This document shows positions 25,263 to 35,008 of a DNA stretch of 64,000 nt, piece by piece. Numbering within the stretch: the first letter of the stretch is position 1; each line of letters begins with the position of its first letter. The stretch comes from Luteimonas fraxinea (lineage in GTDB: Bacteria; Pseudomonadota; Gammaproteobacteria; Xanthomonadales; Xanthomonadaceae). A program made the translations under genes and the position numbers. The stretch is taken from contig NZ_CP089507.1 of assembly GCF_021233355.1 (NCBI RefSeq), positions 3,944,184 to 4,008,183 of the forward strand, written 5' to 3'. The notes beneath the pieces are model-generated. The model had not been told where the DNA came from. It was given only the letters and a program-made list of their open reading frames with translations, and did no database searches.

Positions 25263-25963
25263 GGCTTGGCTCCTTCGGAAGAATCCAGCTCGCGGCTCCA
25301 CGACAGGCCGTTGACATAGATGCCAAGCGGGTTGTGGCGCAGACGTTCCTCGGTGCGCGGGGTTTGCAGCACGATGGACACCACGGCCGTCCACCGCTCC
25401 AAGCCGGCGGCGGCGCCATTGACGTAGCGGCGTTCCGTCCAGCGCACGTTGAACGACGTGTCGCTGGCGCGAACCACGCTGGTGATCTGCACCGCTACCG
25501 ACTCGCGGCCGATGCGGGCGAACGGGTCATTGCTGCGGGCGTAGTCGTTGAGCACCGCCGCCCCCTTGTCGGTGGTGTAGTCGTAGGCATCGAGCCAGTT
25601 CTGGCGCACGACGATGGGGTCGATGGACAGCGACCGAACCAGCGTGATGAAGCGCGCGATGTGGTGCGCCATCTGCGCGTCGTTGGGCCGGTACGGCGTG
25701 GCGGCTTCGCCCACGGCGCGTACCTGGCCGGCGTTGTCCACTTCCACCACATAGGGCGTGACGATGGACTGCGCCGAGCGCCAGACCAGGCCGCCAGCCA
25801 TCAGCAGCGCCAGCACCAGGCAGCCGAAGGCCATCAGCCGCCAGTTCTTCGCCTGCACGCGGGCCGAGCCGATACGCTCGTCCCACACCTGCGCAGCGGC
25901 TTGATACGGAGTGGCAGGCTGCGGCGTGTCGGCATAGCGCACCTGCGGTCGCTTGAATCGCAT
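25259..25963 (-). CDS. trbF: Conjugal transfer protein TrbF (VirB8-like)
   Basis: A 234-residue inner-membrane protein: a cytoplasmic N-terminus (residues 1-40), a TM segment (LMAFGCLVLALLMAGGLVW), and a periplasmic NTF2-like VirB8 domain with TPYVVEVDNAGQ and FNVRWTERRY. It is an assembly factor for the mating channel. It overlaps trbG by 4 bp and lies 12 bp downstream of trbL. Confidence 0.94.
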   Translation of the reverse strand: MRFKRPQVRYADTPQPATPYQAAAQVWDERIGSARVQAKNWRLMAFGCLVLALLMAGGLVWRSAQSIVTPYVVEVDNAGQVRAVGEAATPYRPNDAQMAHHIARFITLVRSLSIDPIVVRQNWLDAYDYTTDKGAAVLNDYARSNDPFARIGRESVAVQITSVVRASDTSFNVRWTERRYVNGAAAGLERWTAVVSIVLQTPRTEERLRHNPLGIYVNGLSWSRELDSSEGAKP

Positions 25964-25975
25964 GGTCGTCTCTCC

Positions 25976-27367
25976 TTATGAATCATCGGAATCGCGCAGG
26001 CTCGGCCCCTGGCCGGAGCCGCCGCCATCGCCACCGCGCAGCGTGTGAGCGGTGGTGGTCGCGGCATGGGTCATCTGCTGGCGGCGGTGCAGACGCTTGG
26101 CCCAGGCCGGTTGCTTCTGTCCGGCGGCGGCCGGGGCATCGCCTCCGGCTGCATCCCCTTGGGCGGCAGCGCCACTGGCCGCTGCCGCACCGCCGCCAGA
26201 AGCCGGTGCCGCGCCGTCGGCGCGGAAAGCGGCGGCTGTCCGGTCTTTGAGCGAGCGCGCCCCGGCGGCGGCCTTTTGGCCGGTGGCCTGCGCACCGGTC
26301 TTGGCGACGTTACCCAGGCCCGCCATCGCGCCTTTGGCCCCGCCACCGGCTGCGGCGGAACCGGCCTGGAACGCCGACCGGGCGCTGCCGGCCGTCGAGG
26401 CAGCGGCACGCGCACCGCTGCCGGCCAGCCTGGCAGCGGCCGGCGCCATGCGCGCCCCGGCCATGACCGCACCGCCCACGCCAGTCGCGGCGGCACCAAT
26501 GGCCACGCCCGTGCCAACAGCGCCGACAGCGGCCCCGGCCATCGCGCCCGCGCCAAGCTGCGGCGCACCCGACACGAGGCCGGTGGCGATGCCCGGCCCG
26601 AAGATGCCCAGCGCCAGCAGCGCAAGCGAGGCCAGCATCACGACCAGGGCATGGTCGATGGACGGCTCATCCGGCACGGTCTGGAACTCGGCGAACAGGC
26701 CCGAACCGATGCCGACGATCACAGCCAAAACCAAGACCTTGATGCCAGCCGACACCACATTGCCTAGAACCTTCTCGGCCAGGAATGCGGTCTTGTTCCA
26801 AAGCGCGAACGGCACCAGCACGAACCCGGCGAGCGTGGTCAGCTTGAACTCGATGAGGGTGATGAAAAGCTGGATCGCCAGCACGAAGAAGCAGAGCACC
26901 ACCACCAGCCAGGCGATGAACATCACCACGATGGGGTCGAGATTGACGAACACCTCGGGGAACCCGGCCATGTCGCCGATCTGCTCCAGAATCGGCGCAC
27001 CCGCGTCAATGCCGGTTTTCGCCAGCCGCCCCGGCTGAAGAAAGTTCTCCATCGTGATGGCCGAGCCGGTGGCCGTCAGGCCCAGGCCGGCGAACGAGCG
27101 AAACACGATGCCGGACAGCCAGTTGAAGTTATTGATGATGTAGGCGAAGGCGCCGACGTAGAGCACCTTGCGCAGCAGCTTGGCGATCACGTCTTCGCCC
27201 TGGCCGGTCGCGTGGCTCATGGCCCAATACAGGCCGGCGATGGTCATGTCGATGACGATGAGCGTGGCGGTCAAGAACGCCACTTCGCCTTGCAACAGCC
27301 CAAAGCCCGAGTCGATGTAGCGCGAGAACGTGTCCAGAAAGCGGTCGATGATGGTCACGTCGTTCAT
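25976..27367 (-). CDS. trbL: Conjugal transfer protein TrbL (VirB6-like polytopic membrane protein)
   Basis: A 463-residue protein with several TM segments between about residues 30 and 270 (for example VEVFLTATLIV-type and FIAWLVVVLCFFVLAIQLF). A long Ala/Gly-rich, low-complexity cytoplasmic C-terminus (about 275-463) is typical of TrbL. It forms part of the inner-membrane translocation path. It overlaps the upstream small lipoprotein gene by 4 bp. Confidence 0.93.
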   Translation of the reverse strand: MNDVTIIDRFLDTFSRYIDSGFGLLQGEVAFLTATLIVIDMTIAGLYWAMSHATGQGEDVIAKLLRKVLYVGAFAYIINNFNWLSGIVFRSFAGLGLTATGSAITMENFLQPGRLAKTGIDAGAPILEQIGDMAGFPEVFVNLDPIVVMFIAWLVVVLCFFVLAIQLFITLIEFKLTTLAGFVLVPFALWNKTAFLAEKVLGNVVSAGIKVLVLAVIVGIGSGLFAEFQTVPDEPSIDHALVVMLASLALLALGIFGPGIATGLVSGAPQLGAGAMAGAAVGAVGTGVAIGAAATGVGGAVMAGARMAPAAARLAGSGARAAASTAGSARSAFQAGSAAAGGGAKGAMAGLGNVAKTGAQATGQKAAAGARSLKDRTAAAFRADGAAPASGGGAAAASGAAAQGDAAGGDAPAAAGQKQPAWAKRLHRRQQMTHAATTTAHTLRGGDGGGSGQGPSLRDSDDS

Positions 27368-27666
27368 GGCGTGTCCTCCACGGCTGGCTCATCGAAGCTG
27401 GGGGGAATCGGCGGCAGCTCGGCCAGCGTCCGGTATTCGTCCGGCCCGGTCTGGCCGGCGAAGAAGCGCCGCCGGAACGCCTCGGCTGCTGCGCGGCAGG
27501 CGTCCTCGCCCACGGCTTGCCGGTCGACCGCGCATTGCTCGCGCAGCGCCTTGAGCCGCACGGGATCTGTGGTCAAGATGTCGGCAAAGTCTTCGGCCTG
27601 CTGCTGGCCGCACGCGGTCAGCAGCAGGGCCAGCAGCGAAGCCGACAGGGCGAGGACACACCGCAT
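27364..27666 (-). CDS. TrbK/EexN-like lipoprotein in the trb operon
   Basis: A 100-residue lipoprotein: signal peptide and lipobox LLALLLTACG, lipidated Cys at about residue 19. The mature part has DPVRLKALREQCAVDRQAVGEDACRAAAEAFRRRFF, which parallels the EexN-type protein at 35245-35508 (DPARLKELRQQCKTDRATLG). Its place between trbJ and trbL is that of TrbK, the entry-exclusion lipoprotein of IncP plasmids, so exclusion of identical elements is the likely job. Confidence 0.82.
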   Translation of the reverse strand: MRCVLALSASLLALLLTACGQQQAEDFADILTTDPVRLKALREQCAVDRQAVGEDACRAAAEAFRRRFFAGQTGPDEYRTLAELPPIPPSFDEPAVEDTP

Positions 27667-27678
27667 GGCTGTCTCCCG

Positions 27679-28407
27679 TCAGTTGCCGTAGAAGTCCACG
27701 CGCTGCGGCGTGTAAGGCGTGCCGGTGCCGAGGAAGCGCCGCCGCACTTCGCGGGCGCGCTCGGTGGCCGCCGCCTGCCGCGCCAGTTCTAGCGAGGCCG
27801 CACGGTCTTGCGTGATCTGGAGCTGCTGCGCCTGGATGGACTGCTTGGCCTGCAGGGCCAGAAGCTGGTTCGTCGCCTGCATCGCTTGCAGCGCGCCGGT
27901 GGCGGACTGACTCTGGCTGACCAGATCGGCCAGCGCGCTTTCGTCTTGGGTCAGGTTCTGCGACACCTGGGCTTGCATCCGCATGGCGGTGTGCAGGCCG
28001 TTCAAGCTGTTCTGCCAGCGTTCGCGGGCGTCCTGGGCCATGCGGTCGCCGCTGACGGTGGCGGCGTACTGCTCGGGATACAGACGCGCGAACTCCCGAT
28101 CCATGCTCGTCACATCAAAGGCCAGCCCCTGCGCCTCGGCGATCAGACGCTCGGTGGTGGCGAGCGTCGAACGCAGGCGGTTGACGATGTTGAAGTCCAG
28201 GCTCGCCAGATTGCGAGCTTGGTTCATCAGCATCTGCGCCTCGTTTTGCAGTTGATTGATCTGGTTGTTGATCTGCTCCAGCGTGCGAACGGCGGTGAGC
28301 GTGTTCTGCACGAGGTTGGTGGGATCGACCACGACCCATTGCGCCTGGACGGTAGAGACGGTGCAGAGCATGGCCGCGACAGTGGCGGCGAGAAGACGCT
28401 TTTTCAT
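27679..28407 (-). CDS. trbJ: Conjugal transfer protein TrbJ (VirB5-like)
   Basis: Start at the ATG at 28407 (MKKRLLAATVAAMLC), which begins a signal peptide and overlaps trbE by 4 bp; 242 residues. The mature protein is alpha-helical with heptad-like Gln/Asn-rich stretches (TLEQINNQINQLQNEAQM), as in VirB5 minor pilus components. The C-terminus RRRFLGTGTPYTPQ resembles the end of the EexN-type lipoprotein at 35245 (RKRFYGDGDTPYTPP). Confidence 0.93.
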   Translation of the reverse strand: MKKRLLAATVAAMLCTVSTVQAQWVVVDPTNLVQNTLTAVRTLEQINNQINQLQNEAQMLMNQARNLASLDFNIVNRLRSTLATTERLIAEAQGLAFDVTSMDREFARLYPEQYAATVSGDRMAQDARERWQNSLNGLHTAMRMQAQVSQNLTQDESALADLVSQSQSATGALQAMQATNQLLALQAKQSIQAQQLQITQDRAASLELARQAAATERAREVRRRFLGTGTPYTPQRVDFYGN

Positions 28408-30851
28408 GGCTGGTTCTCCGATAGTTGGGACAAGAAGGAAGCAGCCGCCGGTGCGGACGGCAGCAGGTCGGCGGCCCAGTCGAGGCCGCGATGGCGCAGC
28501 CACGCGCCCGCGAAGCCGGGAGCGCCGGCTTGTGCAAGCACGCGGTCAATGTCGCGTTGGTCTTGGGGGGTGGATGCGCCCGCGAAGGCGAGCGCCACTG
28601 GCCCCAGGTCGAGGTCGAACAGGCGATTGCCGAGACGGGATTGGTAGTAGTAGTCGCGCTTGGGCTGCGCGGTGGCGACGATCTCGATTTGCCGGCTGTT
28701 GAGGCCGAAGCCCTCGTAGATCGTGCGAATCTGCGGCTCGGTGGCCTGCGGGTTAGGTAAGAAAATCCGACTCGCGCAGCTCTCGATGATCGCGGGCGCA
28801 ATGGTCGAGTCCTTGATGTCGGCCAGCGACTGTGTGGCAAAGATGACGCTGACGTTCTTTTTCCTGAGCGTCTTGAGCCATTGCCGGATGCGGGCCGCAA
28901 AGGACGGTTCGTCAAGGAACAGCCACGCCTCATCGAGAATCAGCAGCGTGGGCGCGCCGTCGAACCGCTCATCGAAGCGCGCGAACAGATAGCGCAGCAC
29001 CGCCTGCACGGCGGCGGGGCTGTGCATCAGTTCTTCCATCTCGAAGCCCTGCACGTCGCCGCTGCCCAGCCGGTCGCGGTCGGCGTCCAGAAGCTTGCCG
29101 TGGGCGCCGCCGAGCACATAGGGCGACAGCGCCTGACGCAGCGCGTTCGATTGCAGCAGCACGGAAAGCCCGGTCATCGTGCGCTGTTCCTGCGGCGCAC
29201 CCGCGAGGCTTCCCAGCGCCGACCAGATGGCCGCCTTCTCGTCCGGGCCGACGGTCACGCCTTCATGCAGCAGCCGGCCCTCGATCCATTCAGCCGCCCA
29301 GGTGCGGTTGCCCTCACGGTCGATGCGCGCGAGCGGCTGAAACGCGATGCCGCCATCGGCGCCCAGGTCATAGTGCTCGCCACCCAGGCCCAGGATGGTG
29401 GCGCGCATGGAGCGGCCCATGTCGAAGGCGAAGATCCGCGAGCCGAAGTAGCGGCGGAACTGCAAGGCCAGCATTGCCAGCAGGACAGATTTGCCCATGC
29501 CGGTCGGACCGGCGACCAGCGTGTGCCCCACGTCGCCGATGTGCGTCACCAGCCGGAACGGCGTGGCGCCATCGGTGCGGGTGACGATCAGTGGTGGGCC
29601 GTCCAGATGGTCGTTTTTCTCCGGCCCCGCCCATACCGCCGACAGCGGCATCATGTGCGCCAGGTTCAGCGTCGAGACGATGGGCTGGCGCACGTTCGCG
29701 TAAGCGTTGCCGGGGATCGAGGACAGCCACGCATCGACGGCGTTCAGCGTTTCGGGGATGGTGACGAACCCGCGCCCCTGGATGACGCGCTCCACCATGC
29801 GCAGCTTCTCGTCAGCCGCGCCGGCATCCGTGTCCATCACGGTGACGGTCGCCGTCAGGTAGCCGAAGGCGACCTGATCGCTGCCCAGTTCCTGCAACGC
29901 AGCGTCGGCGTCGGCCGCCTTGTTGCTGGCGTCGGTATCGACCAGAGGCGACTCCTGCTGGAAGATGGTTTCGCGCAACAGCGCGACGACGTTCTTGCGC
30001 TTGGCGAACCACTGACGGCGCAGGCGGCCGAGTTCCTTTTCCGCCTCGGCCTTGTCCATGCAGACAAAGCGCGTGCTCCAGCGGTAGCCAAAGCCCAGGC
30101 GGTTGAGGTCGTCCAGAATCCCCGGCCAGGTCGAAGTCGGAAAGCCGCGCACCGACACCACGCGCAGGTGCTGGTCGCCCAGCATGGGTGCCAGGCCACC
30201 GACCAGCGCGGAGTCGGCCAGCAGCGCGTCGATGTGAAACGGCACTTCGGGCACGCCCACGCGGTAGCGTCGTGTCGAGACGGTCGCGTGCAGATAGGTC
30301 AGCGTTTCAGCGTCATCGAGCCAGGCGATTTCCGGCATCACGCCATCGAGCAGGTCGAAGACGCGATCGGTTTCCGCGATGAAGGTATCGAGCCGGCCAC
30401 GCCAGTCCACACCGTCGCCGGGCGAGTTCTCGTAGAGCAGCTTGGCAGCGCGGGCGCGCGATTCCTCGGGCGGCAGGTACGCGAGCGTCAGGTGATAGCC
30501 ACTCTCGAAGTGATGCCCCGACTCCTCGAAGGCGGCACGGCGTTCCTCATCGACCAGCCAGGACAGTGGCTCGGGGAAGTCGGAGTGCGGATAGTCCGCC
30601 GCCGGCCGGCGCTCGGCCTCGATGAATAAGGCCCAGCCCGAACCCAAGCGGCGCAGCGCGTTGTTGAGCCGCGCCGACGTTGCGATCAGCTCGCCTTGCG
30701 TAGCGCTGTCCAGATCAGGTCCGCGAAAGCGCGCCGTGCGCTGAAAACTGCCGTCCTTGTTCAAGACGACGCCGGGCGCGACCAGCCCGGCCCACGGCAG
30801 CCAGTCCGCGAGCAAGGCCGGACGCTGGCGGTATTCGGCAAGGTTCAGCAT
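28404..30851 (-). CDS. trbE: Conjugal transfer ATPase TrbE (VirB4-like)
   Basis: An 815-residue ATPase with CagE/TrbE N-terminal domain and RecA-like C-terminal half. Walker A is VAGPTGMGKSVLLAML (about residue 460), Walker B LLILDEAWLFLD, and the following FATQSLADIKDS and RIFLPNPQATEP are characteristic. It energises pilus assembly and substrate passage. It lies 12 bp downstream of trbD and overlaps trbJ. Confidence 0.96.
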   Translation of the reverse strand: MLNLAEYRQRPALLADWLPWAGLVAPGVVLNKDGSFQRTARFRGPDLDSATQGELIATSARLNNALRRLGSGWALFIEAERRPAADYPHSDFPEPLSWLVDEERRAAFEESGHHFESGYHLTLAYLPPEESRARAAKLLYENSPGDGVDWRGRLDTFIAETDRVFDLLDGVMPEIAWLDDAETLTYLHATVSTRRYRVGVPEVPFHIDALLADSALVGGLAPMLGDQHLRVVSVRGFPTSTWPGILDDLNRLGFGYRWSTRFVCMDKAEAEKELGRLRRQWFAKRKNVVALLRETIFQQESPLVDTDASNKAADADAALQELGSDQVAFGYLTATVTVMDTDAGAADEKLRMVERVIQGRGFVTIPETLNAVDAWLSSIPGNAYANVRQPIVSTLNLAHMMPLSAVWAGPEKNDHLDGPPLIVTRTDGATPFRLVTHIGDVGHTLVAGPTGMGKSVLLAMLALQFRRYFGSRIFAFDMGRSMRATILGLGGEHYDLGADGGIAFQPLARIDREGNRTWAAEWIEGRLLHEGVTVGPDEKAAIWSALGSLAGAPQEQRTMTGLSVLLQSNALRQALSPYVLGGAHGKLLDADRDRLGSGDVQGFEMEELMHSPAAVQAVLRYLFARFDERFDGAPTLLILDEAWLFLDEPSFAARIRQWLKTLRKKNVSVIFATQSLADIKDSTIAPAIIESCASRIFLPNPQATEPQIRTIYEGFGLNSRQIEIVATAQPKRDYYYQSRLGNRLFDLDLGPVALAFAGASTPQDQRDIDRVLAQAGAPGFAGAWLRHRGLDWAADLLPSAPAAASFLSQLSENQP

Positions 30852-30863
30852 CGCGGCGTCTCC

Positions 30864-31133
30864 CTACACGTCCAGCAGTGGCTTGTGCTTGATGTGGCGG
30901 GCGAAGACCTGCATGAACTGCGGATCGACGCGCGCGCCCCACACCGCCAGCGAATGGCCGACGAGCCAGAGCACCAGCCCCGGAATCCACAGTTGCAGGC
31001 CCAGCCCGACGGCGGCGGCCAACGTGCCGTTGGCGATCGCCACCGTGCGCGGCGCGCCGCCCATGAGGATCGGCTCGGTCAGCGAGCGATGCAGCGGCAC
31101 CTCGAAGCCCGGAAGATCGCTGGCCGTGCTCAT
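30864..31133 (-). CDS. trbD: Conjugal transfer protein TrbD (VirB3-like)
   Basis: An 89-residue protein starting at the ATG at 31133 (MSTASDLPGFEVPLHRSLTE), with the VirB3 hallmark PLHRSLTEPILMGGAPR and a hydrophobic hairpin (AVGLGLQLWIPGLVLWLVGHS). It overlaps trbC by 4 bp. An inner-membrane component of the secretion system. Confidence 0.92.
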   Translation of the reverse strand: MSTASDLPGFEVPLHRSLTEPILMGGAPRTVAIANGTLAAAVGLGLQLWIPGLVLWLVGHSLAVWGARVDPQFMQVFARHIKHKPLLDV

Positions 31134-31513
31134 ACGACGGCCCCACCGGAGAAGCTGAAGAACGACAGGAAGAACGAGGACGCGGCGAACGCGATGCTCA
31201 AGCCGAACACGATCTGGATGAGCTTGCGGAAGCCGCCCGACGTGTCGCCGAAGGCCAGCGCCAGGCCCGTGGCGATGATGATGATGACCGCGACGATGCG
31301 CGCGACCGGCCCCTGGATGGAGTCGAGGATCGATTGCAGCGGGCCTTCCCACGGCATCGAGGAACCGGCGGCCTTCGCCGTGCCGGCCGTCATCAGCATG
31401 ACGGCGGCCAGCAGCAGGCCGTTGTGTGCCGGCGCGGCCAGGCGCCGCAGGCGCGCAAGGATTGAGGCCGGATTTACGGAAAAACGGAAAGCAACAGCGT
31501 TCATCTGCGTCAT
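31130..31513 (-). CDS. trbC: Pilin precursor TrbC (VirB2-like)
   Basis: A 127-residue prepilin: a long leader and hydrophobic segment (NGLLLAAVMLMTAGTAKA), then mature pilin with GPVARIVAVIIIIATGLALAF and GLSIAFAASSFF. It is presumably matured with the help of TraF (42226-42813), as in RP4. It overlaps trbB and trbD by 4 bp each. Confidence 0.92.
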   Translation of the reverse strand: MTQMNAVAFRFSVNPASILARLRRLAAPAHNGLLLAAVMLMTAGTAKAAGSSMPWEGPLQSILDSIQGPVARIVAVIIIIATGLALAFGDTSGGFRKLIQIVFGLSIAFAASSFFLSFFSFSGGAVV

Positions 31514-32553
31514 GGCAGTTCTCCAGGGTGGTCAGGGGACGGGAAAGAAGGCGCCAGCGCGGGAAACGGCGTTTCCATCGCGTCCGCCAGGCGATAGCCG
31601 GCAGCGTCGAAGCCATTGAGGCGAGCAATGCTTTCGACGTGGCGCTTGCGGCCACGACCGGCGATGTGGATGACGACGTTGACCGCTTCGGCGATCAGCG
31701 CCCGCGGCGGATTCACCGCAACTTCGAGAATCAACTGTTCGAGGCGCAGCAGCGCGCCCAGCGCGGAACCGGCGTGGATCGTGGCGATGCCGCCGGGGTG
31801 TCCCGTGCCCCACACTTTGATGAGGTCGAGGGCTTCGCCGCCGCGCACTTCGCCGACGATCACCCGGTCTGGGCGCAGGCGCATCGTGGCGCGCACCAGC
31901 TCCTGCATCGACACCACGCCCGCACGGGTGCGCAGCGGTACATGGTCACGGGCCGCGCATTGCAGTTCGATGGTGTCTTCGAGTACCAGCACGCGATCGC
32001 CGGTGGCGGCGATCTCGGCCAGCAGCGCATTCGCCAAGGTGGTCTTGCCGGTGCTGGTGCCGCCTGCGATCAGGACGTTCTGCCGCTCGCGCACAGCGCG
32101 GCGCAGGAAGTCCGCTTGGCCGGCGGTCAGGATGCCGTCGGCCACGTAGCGATCCAGGCCGATGATGTTCACGGCACGCTTGCGCAGCGCGAAGGCCGGC
32201 CCCGGTGCGGCAGGTGGCAGGATGCCCTCGAAGCGTTCGCCCGTCTCGGGCAGCTCGGCGGTCAGCAGCGGCTGGCCACGATGCACTTCCGCGCCGACGT
32301 GGGCAGCGACCAGGCGGATGATGCGTTCGCCATCGGCCTCGGACAGCTCCACGCCCAACGGCGCACGGCCCGACGACAGCCGATCGATCCATAGTGTGCG
32401 GTCGGGGTTGAGCATGACTTCCACCACGTCCGGGTCTTCGAGTGCTGCGGCGATCAGCGGCCCCATTGCCGTGCGCAACATCTGGATGCGGCGATCCAGC
32501 GAGGTCGCGGCCGACGAACGAGGCTCGGGCGGGATCTGCGGAACGGCGCTCAT
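31510..32553 (-). CDS. trbB: Conjugal transfer ATPase TrbB (VirB11-like)
   Basis: A 347-residue traffic ATPase with Walker A GGTSTGKTTLANALL, the Asp box (VLVLEDTIELQ), the His box (TGHPGGIATIHAGSA) and the region RPDRVIVGEVRGGEAL. First trb gene after the CopG-like regulator, overlapping it by 4 bp. Confidence 0.96.
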   Translation of the reverse strand: MSAVPQIPPEPRSSAATSLDRRIQMLRTAMGPLIAAALEDPDVVEVMLNPDRTLWIDRLSSGRAPLGVELSEADGERIIRLVAAHVGAEVHRGQPLLTAELPETGERFEGILPPAAPGPAFALRKRAVNIIGLDRYVADGILTAGQADFLRRAVRERQNVLIAGGTSTGKTTLANALLAEIAATGDRVLVLEDTIELQCAARDHVPLRTRAGVVSMQELVRATMRLRPDRVIVGEVRGGEALDLIKVWGTGHPGGIATIHAGSALGALLRLEQLILEVAVNPPRALIAEAVNVVIHIAGRGRKRHVESIARLNGFDAAGYRLADAMETPFPALAPSFPSPDHPGELP

Positions 32554-33014
32554 GAGGCACGCTCCTGGGCTTCGGCCAGCGCCGCCGCGTCATCCATCCG
32601 CATCGGGTCGGGATGCAGTTCTTCCACCACGTCCCGCACCAGGCTGCGGCCGCGCAGCAGGTGGCGGCCGAGTTGTTCGACGAATTGCTCGAAGCGGGCC
32701 TTGCCCTGGGCGCGGGCGGCGTCCTGATGTGCCTCGGGCACGGGTGTACTGACGGTCAGGAAGTAGCGGACGAACAGCGCCAGCGTTTCGATCTGGATGT
32801 TCTGGTCACGCTCCATGCGCTCGGTCTGGCGCGACAGCCGATCCAGCCGCTTGGCGATGGCTGCCTCGCGCTGGTCGCCCGCGTCCGGCGACAACCAGGA
32901 CGCCAGCGCCGCCGCGACGATGCTGGATTTCGAGACACCTTTCTTGGCGGCCAATTCGTCCAGGCGCTTGGCGTGCTCGGGCTGGATGAACAGGTTGAGT
33001 CGGTATTGGCTCAT
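32550..33014 (-). CDS. CopG-family (ribbon-helix-helix) protein between traG and trbB
   Basis: A 154-residue protein with the N-terminal RHH motif YRLNLFIQPEHAKRLDELAAKKGVSKSSIVAAAL and a helical C-terminus. This protein is a constant companion of traG-trbB in Tn4371-type elements. It overlaps both neighbours by 4 bp. DNA binding and control of the trb operon are inferred from the RHH fold. Confidence 0.85.
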   Translation of the reverse strand: MSQYRLNLFIQPEHAKRLDELAAKKGVSKSSIVAAALASWLSPDAGDQREAAIAKRLDRLSRQTERMERDQNIQIETLALFVRYFLTVSTPVPEAHQDAARAQGKARFEQFVEQLGRHLLRGRSLVRDVVEELHPDPMRMDDAAALAEAQERAS

Positions 33015-35008
33015 AGGTCGATTCCGTCGTTGGGGTTCAGCGATGCCAGCCGGGCCGTGCGCTGCATCGCGGGGTCGAGCTGGCCGGGAAGCGGCAGCGG
33101 CAGATCGTCGTCATCGAGCAGCGCCAGGTCATTGCCTGCGGACAGCGGTTCGGGGCTGTATTCGGTGACTTCGGTCAGCTCCGGCTGGCGGCGCGGGCCG
33201 CCGTCATCGGGGCCGCCCAGGGCATCAGCGGATACCGTCGCGGGTGCGGCGGGTACGGCCGGGATCGCCAAGCCGCTCCAGTCGTCGGCGCGGGCTGGTG
33301 GTGCGTCGGCATAGCGTGCTGCCGCCAGCATGGGCGGCGGCAGCACGCGCCGCTTGAAATTGGCGTCCGCGTAGTAGCGCAGCTTCTTCGCCTTGATCGG
33401 CGCGACGCTGGACACCATCACCACGGATTCATCGGGCGGAAGCTGCATCACTTCGCCCGGCGTCAGCAGCGGCCGCGCCGTTTCCTGCCGCGACACCATC
33501 AGGTGCCCGAGCCACGGCGCGAGCCGGTGGCCGGCGTAGTTACGCTGCGCGCGCAGTTCGGTGGCCGTGCCGAGCGTTTCGGAAATGCGCTTGGCCGTGC
33601 GTTCGTCGTTCGTCGCAAACGTCACGCGCACATGGCAGTTGTCCAAAATCGAATGGTTCTGGCCGTAGGCTTTGTCGATCTGGTTGAGCGACTGCGCGAT
33701 GAGGAAACTGCGGATGCCGTAGCCGGCCATGAAGGCAAGCGCCGTCTCGAAGAAGTCGAGCCGGCCCAGCGCCGGAAACTCATCGAGCATCAGCAACAGC
33801 TTGTGGCGGCGTTCGATGCCGTCGCTGCCATCAAGCGATTCGGTGAGCCGCCGGCCGATCTGGTTGAGAATCAGCCGGATCAGCGGCTTGGTGCGGCTGA
33901 TGTCCGAAGGCGGCACCACCAGGTACAGCGATACGGGATGCTCGGCAGAAATCAGGTCGGCGATGCGCCAGTCGCATCGTGACGTGACTTGGGCCACGGT
34001 CGGATCACGGTACAAGCCGAGGAACGACATGGCCGTGCTCAAGACGCCCGACCGCTCGTTGTCCGACTTGTTGAGAACTTCGCGGGCGGCGGATGCGACA
34101 ACCGGATGCGGTGCATCGCCCAGGTGCCTCGTCGTCATCATCCGATGCAAGGTCAGCTCGAACGGGCAAGCCGGGTCGCTGAGGAAGTTGGCGACGCCGC
34201 GCAGCGTCTTGTCCTCGCCCGCGTAGAGCACATGCAGGATCGCGCCGACCAGTAGCGCGTGACTGGTCTTCTCCCAGTGATTGCGCTTCTCCAGCGCGCC
34301 TTCGGGATCGACCAGGATGTCGGCGATGTTCTGCACGTCGCGCACTTCATGCGCGCCGCGTCGCACCTCCAGCAGCGGGTTGTAGGCCGCCGAACTGGCA
34401 TCGGTCGGGTTGAACAGCAGGCAATGCGAGAAACGTGAACGCCAGCCGGCGGTGATCTGCCAGTTCTCGCCCTTGATGTCGTGAATGACGGCGGATGCGG
34501 GCCAGGACAGCAACGTCGGCACCACCAGGCCCACGCCCTTGCCCGAGCGCGTCGGCGCGAAGGTCAGGACGTGTTCCGGGCCTTCATGGCGCAGATAGTC
34601 GTTGCGGTACTTGCCGAGGAAAATGCCGGCAGGCTGGTCGAGGCCGGCCTTGCGGATGTCGGCGGCATCGGCCCAGCGCGCCGAGCCGTAGGTCGTGACC
34701 AGCTTGGCCTGTCGCGAGCGCCACACCGACATGGCGATGGCGACCACCACGGCCAGCAGGCCGCTGCCGCCCGCAATCGCGCCGCCGGTGTCGAAGACCT
34801 GCGGCGCATAGGCGTCGAAGAAGAACCACCACTCGAACAGCCGCCAAGGGTAATAGACCGGCGTGCCGAAGAAGTCGAACCAGGGCGAGCCAAGGCGTAG
34901 CTGATAGCCCAGGGCGGCGGCTGTCCATTGCGTGGCACCCCACACACCGGCGATCACGATGCCGAAGACGGCGACGATCTGCCCGAACAGCACGCCCTGA
35001 CCTTGCAT
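33011..35008 (-). CDS. traG: Type IV coupling protein TraG (VirD4-like)
   Basis: A 665-residue coupling ATPase: two N-terminal TM segments (VFGIVIAGVWGATQW; ASGLLAVVVAIAMSVW-type), Walker A FAPTRSGKGVGLVVPTLL, Walker B LLMLDEFPALGRLDFFE and the following SFLIAQSLNQIDKAYG. The C-terminal 100 residues are Pro/Asp-rich. It delivers the relaxosome to the trb channel. A 236-bp gene-free gap separates it from the EexN gene. Confidence 0.95.
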   Translation of the reverse strand: MQGQGVLFGQIVAVFGIVIAGVWGATQWTAAALGYQLRLGSPWFDFFGTPVYYPWRLFEWWFFFDAYAPQVFDTGGAIAGGSGLLAVVVAIAMSVWRSRQAKLVTTYGSARWADAADIRKAGLDQPAGIFLGKYRNDYLRHEGPEHVLTFAPTRSGKGVGLVVPTLLSWPASAVIHDIKGENWQITAGWRSRFSHCLLFNPTDASSAAYNPLLEVRRGAHEVRDVQNIADILVDPEGALEKRNHWEKTSHALLVGAILHVLYAGEDKTLRGVANFLSDPACPFELTLHRMMTTRHLGDAPHPVVASAAREVLNKSDNERSGVLSTAMSFLGLYRDPTVAQVTSRCDWRIADLISAEHPVSLYLVVPPSDISRTKPLIRLILNQIGRRLTESLDGSDGIERRHKLLLMLDEFPALGRLDFFETALAFMAGYGIRSFLIAQSLNQIDKAYGQNHSILDNCHVRVTFATNDERTAKRISETLGTATELRAQRNYAGHRLAPWLGHLMVSRQETARPLLTPGEVMQLPPDESVVMVSSVAPIKAKKLRYYADANFKRRVLPPPMLAAARYADAPPARADDWSGLAIPAVPAAPATVSADALGGPDDGGPRRQPELTEVTEYSPEPLSAGNDLALLDDDDLPLPLPGQLDPAMQRTARLASLNPNDGIDL

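Noticed and set aside
24273-25394. Longer TrbG starting inside trbF
   Set aside because: The extension reads as an out-of-frame shadow of trbF; the lipoprotein signal begins at 25262.
28881-30629. 582-codon plus-strand open frame opposite trbE
   Set aside because: No family resemblance and wholly antisense to a gene with clear VirB4 motifs.
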